Assembly (NCBI GenBank): GCA_038496445.1
Contig: JALMLS010000330.1
Coordinates: forward strand, 90,274 to 154,273
DNA length: 64,000 nt
Reading direction: 5' to 3'
Origin: Trichosphaerium sp. ATCC 40318
Lineage: Eukaryota; Discosea; Flabellinia; Trichosidae
Under the pieces are notes generated by a model. It was given only the letters and a program-made list of their open reading frames with translations. It did no database searches and had not been told where the DNA came from. Of the stretch, positions 34,350 through 45,231 are shown one piece after another. Each line of letters starts with the position of its first letter. Position 1 is the first letter of the stretch. The position numbers and the translations under genes were made by a program.

Positions 34350-34653
34350 TGTTTATTACTACTTTTGTATTAAACTGAGTTTATCTTGGCCTGACTTAAC
34401 CTAGTTTTACGTGAAGGCATGAGTTCACGTGTAAATTAGAACTCGGTTTTACTCAGTGTAAAATAGAATTATATAGGAGAGTAATTCTTTTTGGAAGGTT
34501 TCGTTATTGTGTTAACAGAAGCAGAGAACAACTTCAAATACAAAGTTGGTAAGTTTGTACACATTGTGCTTGTTGACCACATACTCTAACTTTGTTTATT
34601 GCTGATAGTAAGTATTACTTTGCAGCAAATGGACTGTCTTAGTTATTATTGTT
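34350..34653. other. Intergenic
   Basis: About 300 bp upstream of the unknown gene and downstream of the F-box-YwqK gene. It contains TTCACGTG at about 34425, roughly 78 bp upstream of the ATG at 34349. Confidence 0.35.
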
Positions 34654-35336
34654 TCAAAGTTTCCTATCGTTGATATAAATTCCCTCATCGAGTAATGTAC
34701 CATCACTGCTCCATTCCTTGTAAACACCCTCTCGCTTATCGTTGATATAATGGCACTGCTCCTTCATATTGCCGTTTTGATGCCAAGACCTGTGTTCTCC
34801 TTCTATTTTATCTTTGAGATAATAATACTTCTCAAACAACACACCGTGTTGGTACCAGTACCTAGCTTCGCCCTCTTTCTTACCATTGACATAAAAGAAA
34901 TGCTTCCATATTTGATCCGTGTTGTAATACCATTGCTTGAACTCTCCTTCTCGCTTACCCCTTACATAGTGACAGTGCTCAAGCAAATAGCCGTTTTTAT
35001 TCCACTGTTTTCGCTCTCCTTCAAGCTTACCTTTTGAATAATAGCTCTTCAGCCAAAGAACACCATTTTTGTGATAACTCTTTCGCTCTCCATCAAGTTT
35101 ACCATCAATAGACATTGCTGCTGAAGTTTACCAAACTTGTGTTTAACCCATTTTCCTCGTTTGTCAAGCTTAGAATCATATCTTGTGTTGGTTGCTGCGT
35201 ATTTAGATACAAGTGGTAGTTTTAATTGCGCTTCAAAGTCCAAATCAATTAATTCAAAGAGAAGCTCAACTGGAAGGTGTAGAAGAAGACAGTCATCTAC
35301 TGTTACGGTATCACTCTGTTTTTCATCCTTGTTCAT
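34654..35336 (-). pseudogene. F-box-YwqK gene with one frame break
   Basis: The first frame (from ATG 35336) encodes the F-box-like segment LLLHLPVELLFELIDLDFEA and the family motif ATNTRYDSKLDKRGKW. Near 35110 the frame shifts by one base and the repeats go on in another frame: KLDGERKSYHKNGVLW, then six more units of the YwqK type down to 34660. No intron of the usual size fits the junction, because only about a dozen bases lie between the two homologous parts. It is either a recent pseudogene or a base error. It lies divergent from the F-box-LRR copy 3, about 460 bp away. Confidence 0.75.
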
Positions 35337-35794
35337 TGTATGTTAAAACCAAGGCTTTTGTCTATTGAAGAGTAGTTTTACAATGGTTTTGGAAAGTTAT
35401 TTGACCGTCTGATTGTTTGTGACTTATTTGTCACGTGTTCACGGAACTTAAAGTAATCAATCTCTTGCCTTTTTACTGGGCGCCTATTCTCTCTGTGTTC
35501 TACATCAAAAGTAGTGTTAACTCAGTCACTACTGTCACGTACGTATGTTTAATCTTTTGTTCCGTGATAGCCGTTAAACGCCACTGGACCTTGCATAGAT
35601 AGCCTACAGCTGCTCTTTTACCAAGTTGTTATATCTCCCTAAGTATGATGTTTCCATTGGAGCACAGAGTGCTGTGAAGAATATATAAATAGCATTATTG
35701 TCTTTCTTTAAAAGACGACTGGATCGTTTGTGTTTAAGTGGGTTTGCTGTAAACTTAATCCAATTTATCGTCTCTCACTCATACGCAATAAATC
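35337..35794. promoter_or_regulatory. Divergent spacer of two F-box genes
   Basis: About 460 bp between the F-box-YwqK gene (minus) and F-box-LRR copy 3 (plus). CACGTG at about 35431, 95 bp upstream of the minus-strand start. No other gene. Confidence 0.4.
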
Positions 35795-37478
35795 ATGAAT
35801 TTACCTGGCGTTTCTGTACAGCAGGCACTCACATACTATAGTGAGTACCACGATGAAGTATTTCGTGAAATAATAGGAGAAAAACGCGAGATGTTCATAG
35901 AACGCCTTAAAAACACGTTAACTATTGCAAATGGATCCCTTATTAAACAACTTGATGATATTTTATTAAACCAAATGCCTAAAGTCTCAAGATGCATTGA
36001 AGACGCACCTGCGCCAAAAGATAGGCAGATAAAAAGGTACTTAGTGCTTGCATAAGAAAACAAAGTAACTTTGGTGACTAACAAATTTACTAAGGGCCCT
36101 ACCGACAAAGTACAAACCACTTAATATTTGTGAGTTCCCTCCAGAGGTTCTTTCGCACATCTTTTGTTATACAAGAGGACAAGATAGATTTTCTGTTGCT
36201 CAGTGTTGTCATTTGATGGCTGATATCATTCATCATGTTGTTGGATATGAAACTATTAGTATCTCTACTTTTTCAGACATGTTAAAGATTAGAGGATGCA
36301 AGGGTATAATGGAAAATACTGTCATAGGACTGTGTGAAAAGCTTAAGGAAGAATGTATATTTTCACTTTTGAGTGGGTGTCATAAAATCAAAAGAAATGG
36401 ACTTAATTTAACAAATCAAAGTCTTGGAGTACTTGCTGGTGTTAATTATATAGATCTTCATGGACACTATCAAATATCAGATGAAGGGCTAAAACTGCTT
36501 TCTGGTGTTAATGCGATTAACCCTTTTGGTACTGGTATTCATACAATTGACCTTAGTGAATGTGAAGGTTTTACTGACATAGGGATCAAATATCTTTCTG
36601 GTGTTCAAGAAATTAACCTTTCTTGTACTTCTGTAACAGATGAGGGTGTCAAGTCATTAGCGGGTGTGCACACCATAACCCTACAATATTGCAACTCAAT
36701 AACAGATGAAGGTGTTATAGCATTGTCTGGTGTTCATACCATAGATCTTGGTTACTGTCAAATAACGGACAGAGGGATTAAAGCACTCGCTGGCGTTCAC
36801 AAGATTAACCTTGAATTCTGTGACAGTATAACAGATGAAGGGATCAAATCACTTTCTGGTGTTCATACAATTGATCTAAGTGGTTGTGACACTATAACGA
36901 ATCAAGGTGTGAAGGCATTAGCAGGTGTTCATAAAATCCGCTTAAATGGTTGTCAAGTTACAGATGAAGGTGTAAAAGCACTCAAGGGTGTTTTTCATAT
37001 TAACCTTCTTCGCTGCAAGCACATAACAGATGAAGGTATAAAGGCACTGAATGGAGTTCATACTATCAATCTTACTGAGTGTGTACAAATAACTGATGAA
37101 GGAATCAAAGCGCTCTCTGGTGTTCATGAAATTCACCTAAACAAATGTATCCATGTGACAGATGAAGGGGTTAAATCACTTGCTGGTGTTCATACAATTT
37201 CTCTTTCTTGCTGTAAACACGTGACTGATGAAGGAATCAAAGCAATTGAAGGCGCTCATGAAATAGACATAAGCTATACTTCTGTAACAGTTAAAGGTAC
37301 CATAGCACTCAAAGGTCTTCATATCCTTACCATTGAGCCTCTAAAACACAATTGGAAATTGTTGTATGCTTCGTTTCACAAACAAAAAGCATACTATCAA
37401 GGTACAGGCCCTTCAAAATGGTACAAAAACAAAAAAAGAAGTGATAAAGCGAATATAGAAACATCATATCAATACTAG
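35795..37478 (+). CDS. F-box leucine-rich-repeat protein, copy 3
   Basis: Two exons (35795-36036, 36095-37478) joined by a 58-nt GTACTT...ACTAAG intron with a GACTAAC branch site; 541 residues. The N-terminal helical domain (SVQQALTYYSEYHDEVFREI) is shared with copy 1. The F-box-like segment is NICEFPPEVLSHIFCY...CCHLMADIIHHVVGYE. About 16 LRRs follow, mostly of the Cys type (LxxCxxITDEGIKALxGVHTI), ending in a Lys-rich tail. This is the clean reference for the damaged copy 1. The predicted role is SCF substrate receptor with an LRR recognition surface. Confidence 0.85.
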
Positions 37479-37818
37479 TTGATCAACTTTATGTCAAACA
37501 TTTATAACCACATTGTTGTGCTTGGAGTTTGGAAGAGCTTGGCAAAATATATTAAGTGGGTGCTCACTGTCAGCAGCAGGCTTAACGTACATTAAAAACA
37601 ATTCCAGAATATTTTTCTTATGTTGACTTTGCTTCCTTTTTTGTAAGTTTATATCTGCAACCAGGCCATGATCACACTCTAGTAGATGTTGGTAAATAGA
37701 AAGTGAAAAAATACTCGCTACTTAGTGAAAGTCGATGGATAATTGCAAAGTTTGAAACGTTGCTGTAGTATGGCTTAAGTGGGTAAGTCATCATTGTTTA
37801 AACAACCACACCACTACC
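37479..37818. other. Intergenic
   Basis: About 340 bp between two same-strand F-box genes. No gene, repeat or clear motif seen. Confidence 0.35.
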
Positions 37819-38673
37819 ATGGAAGCTTTATCACCTTATAGGTGAGTATTCTTGCGCTTATTTTAGCTACACTCGAAAAACTTTATCAATAAGCGTACCG
37901 ACGCGCGGAATTGTAAAACTACGCGTCACAGCGCCATTGGCGTTGTTTTTAGCCATTTCTATAATAGCCGACGCACTAACCTTTTTTTTTCAAGTGGAGG
38001 CATCTTAGACTTACCCATAGAGCTACAGTACGTTATTATACACCTTGATGAAGAAATACTTGCAAAATGGCCAATGTTATGCTACCAAACAGCAGTAACA
38101 TCTCGTTATGATAGTAAACTACGTAAATGTGGGCGATTTAAGACATGGCGTTTCGGATTCATTGTGACAGATCGTTCTTACGAAAAAGACAAACTTTGCG
38201 GTAAGGTAACAAAATGGCGTGTAAATGGTAGATTAGAGTTTACTGGTACAGTAAAAGACGGTAAATACATACAATACAAGAAATACAATGCAAACAATTC
38301 TGTTATTGAAAGTAGCCACATGACAAGCGATGGGGAGACTGTAGAGATTATAAAGTGGTACGAGAAGAGTAAGAGAGTTAAGAAATATCATTTCTATGAG
38401 AGAGATGGGAAGAAAACGGGAAAATACAGAAGTTGGCATAAAAACAGAGAACCAAGCGTATTCTCAAATTACGTTGATGGTAAGAGACACGGGTCGTTTG
38501 AGGCTTGGTATAAGACAAGTAGACCTAGAATAAAATGCTCCTACAAGAATGGTGAACTTGATGGAGAGTATAAAGAGTGGAATGGTGCAGGTGTACTATT
38601 AGAACATTGTCATTATGTTTCAGGTAGAAAACGAAAGAATGAAGGGTTTAGATACGAGAATATCAAGAAATAA
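37819..38673 (+). CDS. F-box-YwqK-repeat protein
   Basis: Exon 1 (37819-37841, MEALSPY) is joined by a 153-nt GTGAGT...TTCAAG intron to exon 2 (37995-38673); 233 residues, intact. The F-box-like segment GGILDLPIELQYVIIHLDEE is followed by the family motif WPMLCYQTAVTSRYDSKLRK and about six YwqK-type units (WHKNREPSVFSNYVDGKRHG, YKNGELDGEYKEW). The units are more diverged than in the minus-strand paralogue. The protein lacks the CBM48 domain of the 22.3 kb gene. Putative SCF adaptor. Confidence 0.8.
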
Positions 38674-38731
38674 AAACTTTCAAAAGCAAAAAACTTGTTT
38701 GTGGTCTTATTCGGTCTAGTACACGTGGAAC

Positions 38732-41149
38732 ATGACAAACATCGTAACGATTGTTTTACTGTGTTTGTTAGGATTCGTCCTAGCGGCAAAGAAGCCAAAC
38801 TTTGTTTTTTTCTTTCCAGATGAGACTAGAGCAGAGTCTCTTGGTACTTACGGTCACCCATTGACGAAAACACCAAACTATGATCGGTTAGCCGCTATGG
38901 GGACTGTTTTCGAAAACGCCCACGTGCAGCATACCCAAGTACGTTAAAATAGAATCCCACCAGAGCACTGACACCGTATCGCTGTTGTTGGTTTAACTTA
39001 CTGTTTATTAACGTTTTTTAACAGTGCGCTCCAAGTCGCTGTGCCCTCACTACAGGACGATACATGCATGTACGTTATTAAGTGGGAAACCATTTGGAAC
39101 ATTTCAACTACTTTTTCTTGGACCATATAGCAAACCACGTGATTTACTTTATTGGTTTTTTTTAGGTTCTTGGTCATAGGTAAAAATCATTTGGCTTGGT
39201 TGTAGTTTAGTAGCAGGCTTGTCTTAACTTGATTTTAGAACTCAGACGCATCTTGTTCAAGTTTATGAAAGAAATCTATTCAAGTATTTGAAGGAAGATG
39301 GTTATACTGTTGTATGGCTTGGAAAGAACGATATGTTCAGTCAAAAAGCGTTCCCAGCATCCGTTACATATTGGGAAGACGATATTGGTGTTCAGAGAGG
39401 AGGTAACATGTTCAATTTTGGTGAAGCAGGGTAAGCAACTTAGTAGTGTTAACGATGCTAATCTGAAGTATTTTTTCGCTTTAATTTTTTGTCGCATGCT
39501 CAAGTGTTACTAGATATTATTCTTTCCTCGACAAACCTGACAAAGACACCTACAACTCAACAAAGAACAGGTGAGTATTTAAAGTTATGAAAAGGGAAAC
39601 CAAATATGTATGCATACTCATTCCATGTCAAAAGGGATTACTATGCGGTTACACGTGCGATTCAGTTTTTGGAAAAAAAACCTCAAGAACCTTGGATGAT
39701 ATTCTTACCTGGTATTGGTGCTCATCCACCTTATGGTGCACCGAATCCATACTACAGTATGTACAGTCCAGATGAAATAAAGGTACCTTCAATAATAATC
39801 CTCAAAAGAACCTAAAAGAAAAATAGAAAGTAGCACCTCTGAGACCACCAAACATCCCAAGTACGTGTTCTCAAGCCTTTTCGTATTTCTAACATATCCT
39901 GTAGAAAAACCAAAATACCATTCGCCTACTGAGGGCATCCAATACTATAGAAATTTGACTAGCTTCGATGATGACTTTTTCTATCGAATAAATTCAATTT
40001 ACTTAGGACTAGTTTCATACTCGGGTTAGTGCACAATTAGTTTCTCGTTCCTGGTTCTCACGCTTTTATGTTAGATTGGGTATTTGGTCAAATGCTTGAT
40101 TATCTCGAAAAGAGTTCTTATTGGGATAATACAGCAGTTATAGTTTCATCTGATCATGGAGACTTTTCGGTAAGAATAAAATAAGAATGCTTGATTGCTT
40201 AAAGTTACAAAAAGGGTGACTTCCATCTTGTTGAAAAATGGCCTGGTGGTATGGATGATATCTTAACACATGTTCCATTGATGATGCGCATACCAGATGG
40301 TTCAAAAGGTCACCGTGTAAAGTGCGTAACATTGAGGAAACAAAAGTTCAATCTAATGCTTATTTCTTTTGTAATTAGAACACCAGTAGCTCAATTTGAT
40401 ATTATGTCTACGATCCTCGATCTTGCTGGAATCAACGACACACGTGTACACTTTTCAAAATCTCTTGTACCTGAACTAAAGGGAAGTACTGGCGACGTGG
40501 ATCGTGCTGTATTCAGCGAAGGAGGCTACTACTATCATTACGTAATCAAAACGTCTCTTCCACATTTACTCTTTCTAATTACCTTCTTTCTTGCAGGAGA
40601 TTGAACCGTATGATCCAGAACAAGTTAAAACATACGCAGATAAGAACAATTTATATTATCCAAGAGGAGAAGAAGAAAAACAACCTAACGGTATACCACG
40701 TTGTGTTATGATTAGAAAGATGGACTACAAGGTTCGAACGACTACATCAGTTTTTCCGTTTACCTTGTTTCCTAATTTGTTATCTTTTTCTAACTTTGTA
40801 CCCATTGCAAAATTCTATCCCAGCAATTTTTTGATCGTGCTTTGTATTTTACTGGACGTCAAAAGGAGTACTAATGTTAATCTAGATGGTTTATAGGCCT
40901 CTCGGTGTAAACGAGCTTTATGATATCAAAAAAGATCCAAGAGAACTCAACAACGTCTATAATGATCCAACGTACGTTTTTCTTCCTCAACAAAATTGTT
41001 CGAAATGATTTTTTTTAAGGTACATTACTCAACGTGCAGAACTTCTTGAGGAGCTCTTAGAATGGTATCTACTTACTGGAGATGTAACTCCACTCGACGA
41101 AGATCCTAGAGGCTTACCAGCGAAGGAACCTGTACCGTTCAGAAAGTAA
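38732..41149 (+). CDS. Secreted/lysosomal sulfatase
   Basis: Type I sulfatase in about 12 exons. The signal peptide is MTNIVTIVLLCLLGFVLA. The first metal-site region reads KPNFVFFFPDETRAESLGTY. The active-site motif CAPSRCALTTGRYM holds the Cys that becomes formylglycine (C-x-P-S-R); the intron before it ends ...TTTAACAG. Later motifs are VVWLGKNDM, WMIFLPGIGAHPPYG, AVIVSSDHGDFS (second metal site), HVPLMMRIPD, TPVAQFDIMSTILDLAGI and YRPLGVNELYDIKKDPREL. Exon joins checked by phase in the 5' half. The substrate is unknown; the layout is like arylsulfatase/iduronate-sulfatase relatives. A CACGTG lies 11 bp upstream of the ATG. Confidence 0.88.
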
Positions 41150-41308
41150 CAGAACTGAAATAAACAACGCCTAAAACTTGGCTAGTTTTCTGTGAAATCT
41201 CGTTTAAGTTTTATCCTTTTTTCTTAGTTGTACCATTATCATTCTTAACGCGTAACACAACAGTTGAACTGCACCTTTTGTACAAAATTTAGTAAAATAA
41301 AAGAGAAA

Positions 41309-41871
41309 ATGGTACAACAGCTACACGTGTAGAGTCAAACTTTAACTGGTTTTTTTTAAAAGAGCAAATTAGTAGAGGTACTATCTCAACGCATTGGTTT
41401 AAGCAACCTGGGTAGATCCACTAGTACGTTCTCGTTTTAACACTGGCACCAGATATTTTTATCTGTAAACTGACTACGAAACAGGCTACAACGACGGCCT
41501 TATTCCTAAAAAACGCTACGAGTTTGTTGCCAATTTAAAGGCTGCTAAGAAAGTGCATCATAACACAGAGATAACAGGTCCAGAAATGACCAAAGAAGAA
41601 GCATTTGATATTGTGGGTATAACAGAACCTGATTTAAACATAGATAAGCTCGCAGAGGTACACACAAAACAAAACAAAAACACGTGACTAAAAACTGATT
41701 TAGAGGTATGAAAGATTGATGGAATTAAATAAAGAAGCGCATGCTGTCTATCTTCAATCTAAAATTGTAACGGCTTGTACGATATGTTTATTTTGGAAAC
41801 AAATGGTAAGGTTCAACTTCTAAGCAATAATACAATTAGGCGACAAACTGTATCAAGAACTAAATAAGTGA
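41309..41871 (+). CDS. PAM16: Pam16/Tim16-like mitochondrial import motor subunit
   Basis: The degenerate J-domain region is clear: MTKEEAFDIVGITEPDLNID, then LAERYERLMELNKEAHAVYL and QSKIVTACDKLYQELNK, lined up with the Pam16 pattern (MTxEEAxxIL...NxxxGGSFYLQSKVxRAxERL). Pam16 binds Pam18 and tethers it to the TIM23 motor. At least four exons. The N-terminus is less certain: an ATG at 41309 split from GTACTATCT... by an intron gives a short start and YNDGLIPKKRYEF. The typical hydrophobic Pam16 N-terminus is not obvious. Stop TGA at 41869. Confidence 0.68.
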
Positions 41872-42353
41872 CAAAAAAAATTGTGAGATGTGTAACACGT
41901 CCTATTGCACGTTTTCGGATGAGTTATTGCATGTTCATTATTACGAATCTCTAGGTACAAACTATGTACACAATTGAGTGGTGACGCACCTCCATTATCC
42001 ACTAAAGACGAACGAAAAAAAAAATAAAAAGGAGTTTTAAAAAAAAAAAAAAGAGTTGCATTAATAAATCGTGGCGTGGGCTTCAGCGCCATTTGCTATT
42101 ACTACGCTCACAGCACATACATAAACAAGCAAAAAAATAGTGTGTCAAAGTTAAGAATGTTTTGATTGAGGTACCAGGCCATGAAAGTAAGGGAATTTTC
42201 AAAACAACTTTTCGGAAAAACTTTAATTGCCCAATCCAAGTGACACAATTATTGTAAATTTAATATTACACTATTTCTATGGTTTGCTAAGGGTGTTGTG
42301 ATGTATCTACTATAAAATAAGGCCATTTAATACGTGTAATAACGCGAACGAAC
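41872..42353. other. Convergent intergenic region
   Basis: About 480 bp with A/T runs (for example near 42010-42050) between the Pam16-like and syntaxin genes. No gene seen. Confidence 0.35.
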
Positions 42354-43146
42354 CTAATTTTTTGAGAAAACTCCAACCTGCCATAGAACAATAAGAATTA
42401 TTGCTATTACTATGATTACGCATACGGTAGAGATGATACAAATGAGTTTCCTATATGCAAGCGTTACATTTCCTTATTTCCGTTCAAAAAACGTACATAG
42501 CTCTCTTAGATAACCTATTAGCGACGATCAACTCCTCTTTAGCTGCTACGACGCTAATATTGATAAGTTTAACGAAATTTTTTCTGTTTCTGACGTACTT
42601 TACGTCTGTCTTTTCTACCTGCTTTTCTGCAACTTCTAGATCCTCTCCTTGCGCTATAACATGTTTGTACAGAAAATTGTTGTACACAAACCATACCACC
42701 AACCATAGCTTCCAAATCCCCTGTGATTTCCTGCAAATCGCGTAGATCACGCGCTGGGTTACGTTAGTTCAAGTTTTAAGCAAAAAAAAGACGTTACATG
42801 CCTATTTGATCAATATCTTGGTTTCTCTCATCTACTAACGCTTGGTCATTGTCTACAAGCAAGTAGGTGCTTTCTGTTTGTTGTTGTGTCATGACACCTA
42901 AAACATAAACCAAAATAAAAGAAAGTCAAGAATTCTCGTCACAGTTTTTTAATGTAAACCATTTTATATTCAACGAAGTTTAATTAGTATTGAAAGTACT
43001 GTTGTCATGTCCTTGACTTGGCTTGTTGTCGGTAACATCAATGTGTTGGAACACGTGTTTCTTTTGAGCATAGCTCAAATACGCTTTTTGTGCTTTTTTT
43101 CTCACAGTTATTAATTGCGTGGATCGGTTGTAAATGTGCTTAGAGC
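42354..43146 (-). CDS. Syntaxin (Qa-SNARE), 5' end unresolved
   Basis: Tail-anchored SNARE for membrane fusion. From N to C: a helical basic segment (RSTQLITVRKKAQKAYLSYA), then the SNARE motif spread over exons: ALVDERNQDIDQIARDLRDL, EITGDLEAMV, AQGEDLEVAEKQVEK (the Q of AQGE sits at the ionic zero layer), AAKEELIVANRLSKRA. The membrane helix CIISTVCVIIVIAIILIVLW and a short luminal end close the protein. One intron (42754-42801) has a GC-AG boundary. A first exon with ATG at about 43188 is possible but lies only a few bases from the stop of the next gene; the Habc domain would then be very short. Confidence 0.75.
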
Positions 43147-43195
43147 CTGCCGTTTAAAAAAAGAATGAAAAGTTTTTTGTAACAATAACACATTA

Positions 43196-44026
43196 TTATT
43201 TTACAGACGTTACATCAACATTGTTGGTGTTTTTTTGTTTTGTCTTTTTTGTTTGTTTCTTCCTTTTTATTCTTTTCATTCTTTTACCATTTGGATTCCA
43301 TACTTTAATATCACCTTGCATCTTACCATTTAAACAAGTATAATACTTCCATAACTTACCATCATTATAAAACTGTTTACATTCACCATTTTTTTTACCT
43401 TTGATGAAATTGAAATGTAACTTTAATTGACCACTCTCATAGAACATTTTATAATCACCTTCCTTTTCTCCATTATCATAAAAACAATGCTCTAATAATT
43501 GTCCATTACTATACCACTCCTTATACTCTCCTTCAATCTTTTCTTCTTTGTAAAAACATTCTTGTTTTAAAACACCATTATCGTGCCACATGCTTGTCTT
43601 TCCATGGTATAGTCCATCAACTAATGTAGATTGTTCTAATAATTGTCCATTCGGATAGTACTGCATCCATTCTCCCTGTTGAACATCACGAACCCAACGA
43701 GAGTAATCAGAAAGTTGTCCATTATCATGCCAAGTCATACAAGTACCATGAAGTTCTCCTTCATCCCATATACTTACTTGTTGTAGTGTGCCGTTTCTAT
43801 GCCATGCTGTATACTTTCCTGTCATGAAGTCATCCTCACATTTAAATACGGCAGCGAGTTGACCATTGTCATGCCACTCGAAGCATTCACCTGTTGCTTT
43901 ATCATCTTTATATTGTTTTTGTGTGCATATTCTTCCATTCTCGTGCCATACTATTTCTGGACCTGTTTGCGCTCCGATTTCATTCGTATATGATACTTCT
44001 TCCATGCGACCGTTATCATGCCACAT
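43196..44026 (-). CDS. YwqK/MORN-like repeat protein without F-box
   Basis: Intact single-exon array of about 12 units of roughly 23 residues, each with W-x-x-N-G-x-L and a G-E or G-K step (for example WHDNGQLAAVFKCEDDFMTG, WYSNGQLLEHCFYDNGEKEG). The last 35 residues are a Lys-rich tail (KKQTKKTKQK). No F-box segment precedes it. The start is set at the first ATG in frame (44026); a stop lies just upstream of the open frame, so an extra 5' exon is possible. In bacteria YwqK proteins are annotated as antitoxin-like, but the repeat alone says only that it is a beta-hairpin repeat scaffold. Confidence 0.78.
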   Translation of the reverse strand: MWHDNGRMEEVSYTNEIGAQTGPEIVWHENGRICTQKQYKDDKATGECFEWHDNGQLAAVFKCEDDFMTGKYTAWHRNGTLQQVSIWDEGELHGTCMTWHDNGQLSDYSRWVRDVQQGEWMQYYPNGQLLEQSTLVDGLYHGKTSMWHDNGVLKQECFYKEEKIEGEYKEWYSNGQLLEHCFYDNGEKEGDYKMFYESGQLKLHFNFIKGKKNGECKQFYNDGKLWKYYTCLNGKMQGDIKVWNPNGKRMKRIKRKKQTKKTKQKNTNNVDVTSVK

Positions 44027-44044
44027 AATATCTCGTTCTAGCAC

Positions 44045-45231
44045 TTATACAAAGCTGTGAGATTGAGATTTACTAAAAGAAAAAAAGAGAATGAAACGTG
44101 GCAACAAGGGCTTTTTTAACACTTTTGGAGCCTTTACTCGCGTAGCTCCTTTTATGTTTTTTTCATAAATTGCTCAAGTGTCAAACGTTGGAATGTATTC
44201 TCTGCATCGTACCTTCTACAGGACGGACGACATTGGGATTAATGGATTCTGGGCATTCTACGGGACTTTCACTCAAATATCCCGGCTACCTCGACGGTAA
44301 GTACAACTACTACTTTGATAGTATTCTCCTACGCACAGGGGTTTCTTCATACCATTCGGGGGTTAAATCTGAGCGCACACCAAGATTTCGCCTTTGTATG
44401 AACGAAAACGTCAGTGGCGCGTGTGTGATTCTAATTAAACGCTTTCTAGAAGACAGAGAGCGGTCTGTGAATTTATGTAAGCAAAAACGTTCGCACAGCC
44501 TCAAAAATGTATAATACTGTACGCATGTAGCGTATATTTACGTACTAGTGAATACGGTGTACTGTCTTATTCTACAAATTGTACTGGGTCTTAATTTACT
44601 TTGTTTACGAGTATACAACGGTTTATAGCGTCTAGATACTGAAGTGGTACTTGTGATTGCCCTGGTACCTACTTTCGATTAGCAACTATTACAAGCGTTT
44701 ACTACGTTCTAAAAACGTTCAATTATTGTGTTAAATGACATACCTAGCATTATACCATTGTGGTTGGAACTGGATCTGACTTAGCTGTTTTTTTTTTGAA
44801 TTGATGCGAAATTTCACGACACGTGGATTATTGCGTCAAGAACTGCCTTGGCTGTGTGCAATAGCAGTGACATAAAGAAAAGATATTCTGTTTTAGCTCT
44901 CATCCAGCCCTTAACGGTGGTATCGAAAACATTAGCGGGCTTCTAAAATAAGCTGTATCAATAAGGATCACAAGGAGTACCCCAATACGTATATTTCAAT
45001 TGTAAGCTTACATACGCATAACCAATGGTCTTCAATTTGATTGTGATTAACACCCGAATACTTGTTTATGTACAGGTGTAGAAATTACTAATAGGCCACG
45101 TTGAAGATTATCTATTCTACAATTCCTACAATGCCAATTACTACTCTCTTTTTTATTGAAGACATTATACTAGGTGTAGTACTAAACCTTACAATAAATT
45201 AGGTTTGAAACCTTTTTATTTTCAAGTGCCC
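44045..45231. other. Long gene-free stretch
   Basis: About 1.2 kb. An open frame at 44170-44514 has no ATG start (TTG) and no recognisable motif. The rest is AT-rich without RNA-gene or repeat structure that I can see. One CACGTG near 44819. Confidence 0.4.

Noticed and set aside
42484-42750. Unspliced 88-codon minus-strand ORF as its own gene
   Set aside because: It reads through introns; splicing gives a consistent syntaxin SNARE motif instead.
44170-44514. Open frame of 114 codons on the plus strand
   Set aside because: It starts at TTG, has no recognisable motif and no splice signals; a eukaryotic gene would need an ATG.
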